Assembly (NCBI RefSeq): GCF_025567085.1 | Contig: NZ_JAOQJN010000004.1 | Span: forward strand, 333,338-397,337 | DNA: 64,000 nt | Source: Bovifimicola ammoniilytica | GTDB taxonomy: Bacteria; Bacillota; Clostridia; Lachnospirales; Lachnospiraceae | Reading direction: 5' to 3' | Shown here: positions 63,949-64,000 of the stretch, in pieces | Layout: the number at the start of each line of letters is the position of its first letter | How positions within the stretch are numbered: position 1 is the stretch's first letter | Translations under genes and position numbers: made by a program | Notes under the pieces: model-generated | Seen by the model: only the letters and a program-made list of their open reading frames with translations | The model's database searches: none | What the model was told of the DNA's origin: nothing

Positions 63949-64000
63949 AGCAGTCTTTTTCTATCTATTGCTTTTCTTTTATTCCTATTTCACAATTATC

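Noticed and set aside
1..64000. CRISPR array, tRNA, rRNA, intact IS element or prophage
   Set aside because: No regularly spaced repeats, no cloverleaf with CCA-type ends that I could support, and no transposase or phage structural gene. The XerC-like gene is not flanked by attachment-like repeats.

Overview
This 64 kb window is a low-GC chromosome segment that reads as an anaerobic, spore-forming Firmicute of the Lachnospiraceae type. The evidence is the gene content: a Bacillus-type LexA/YneA SOS locus, the rplU-prp-rpmA-obgE-yhbY-nadD-yqeK-rsfS cluster with the L27 N-terminal extension that Prp cleaves, spore genes (SpoVB-like, GerW/YtfJ with DUF2953), a split PurH with PurO-type IMP cyclohydrolase, a split MetH, and a flagellin lysine methylase relative. 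The genus cannot be fixed from this sequence alone. Almost everything is chromosomal housekeeping. I see no rRNA, tRNA, CRISPR array, intact insertion sequence or prophage.

Layout: 1-5.2 kb has the end of aroB, then lspA, rluD, a cytidylate-kinase-like gene, ttcA and a tyrosine recombinase. 5.2-6.6 kb is the divergent yneA-like/lexA pair with three SOS boxes. 6.6-11.2 kb is the ribosome-assembly/NAD operon. 11.3-24 kb has clpB, purine genes, a FliB-like gene, CIRCE-controlled htpG and a pair of U32 proteins. 24-31.5 kb has argH, mscS, a branching-enzyme homologue that has lost its catalytic residues, a YihY protein and a DUF368 protein. 31.5-37.7 kb is a glycolytic run (gap, pgk, tpiA, an acyltransferase gene, gpmI). 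37.8-46.6 kb has a PHP phosphatase, an orphan Cache sensor, mnmA, a cysteine desulfurase, a SpoVB-like flippase and a LexA-controlled radical-SAM/DUF4130 pair. 46.9-55 kb is methionine/folate metabolism (metA, two-part metH, metF) with a divergent ligA and an rluF-like gene. 55-58.4 kb is a spore-associated cluster. 58.4-62.5 kb is the thiamine operon under a TPP riboswitch. 62.5-64 kb is a sparse region ending in an AHH nuclease-toxin tip and an Imm11-like immunity gene.

The most unusual signals are non-coding. Two dispersed copies of a roughly 510-nt, almost fully palindromic element (17167-17675 and 38699-39210) differ at many bases, yet the differences are compensated across the stems. 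A second, 141-nt multi-hairpin repeat (14694-14834 and 46737-46877) sits in both copies directly against the T-tract of an intrinsic terminator. A third, smaller palindromic family (60569-60687, with a likely short relative at 8705-8756) lies inside operons. Other points of interest are the catalytically dead GlgB-like protein with a histone-H1-like tail, SOS boxes in front of the uncharacterised radical-SAM/DUF4130 pair, and a CIRCE element next to the htpG promoter. All structural and homology statements were made by eye without database searches.
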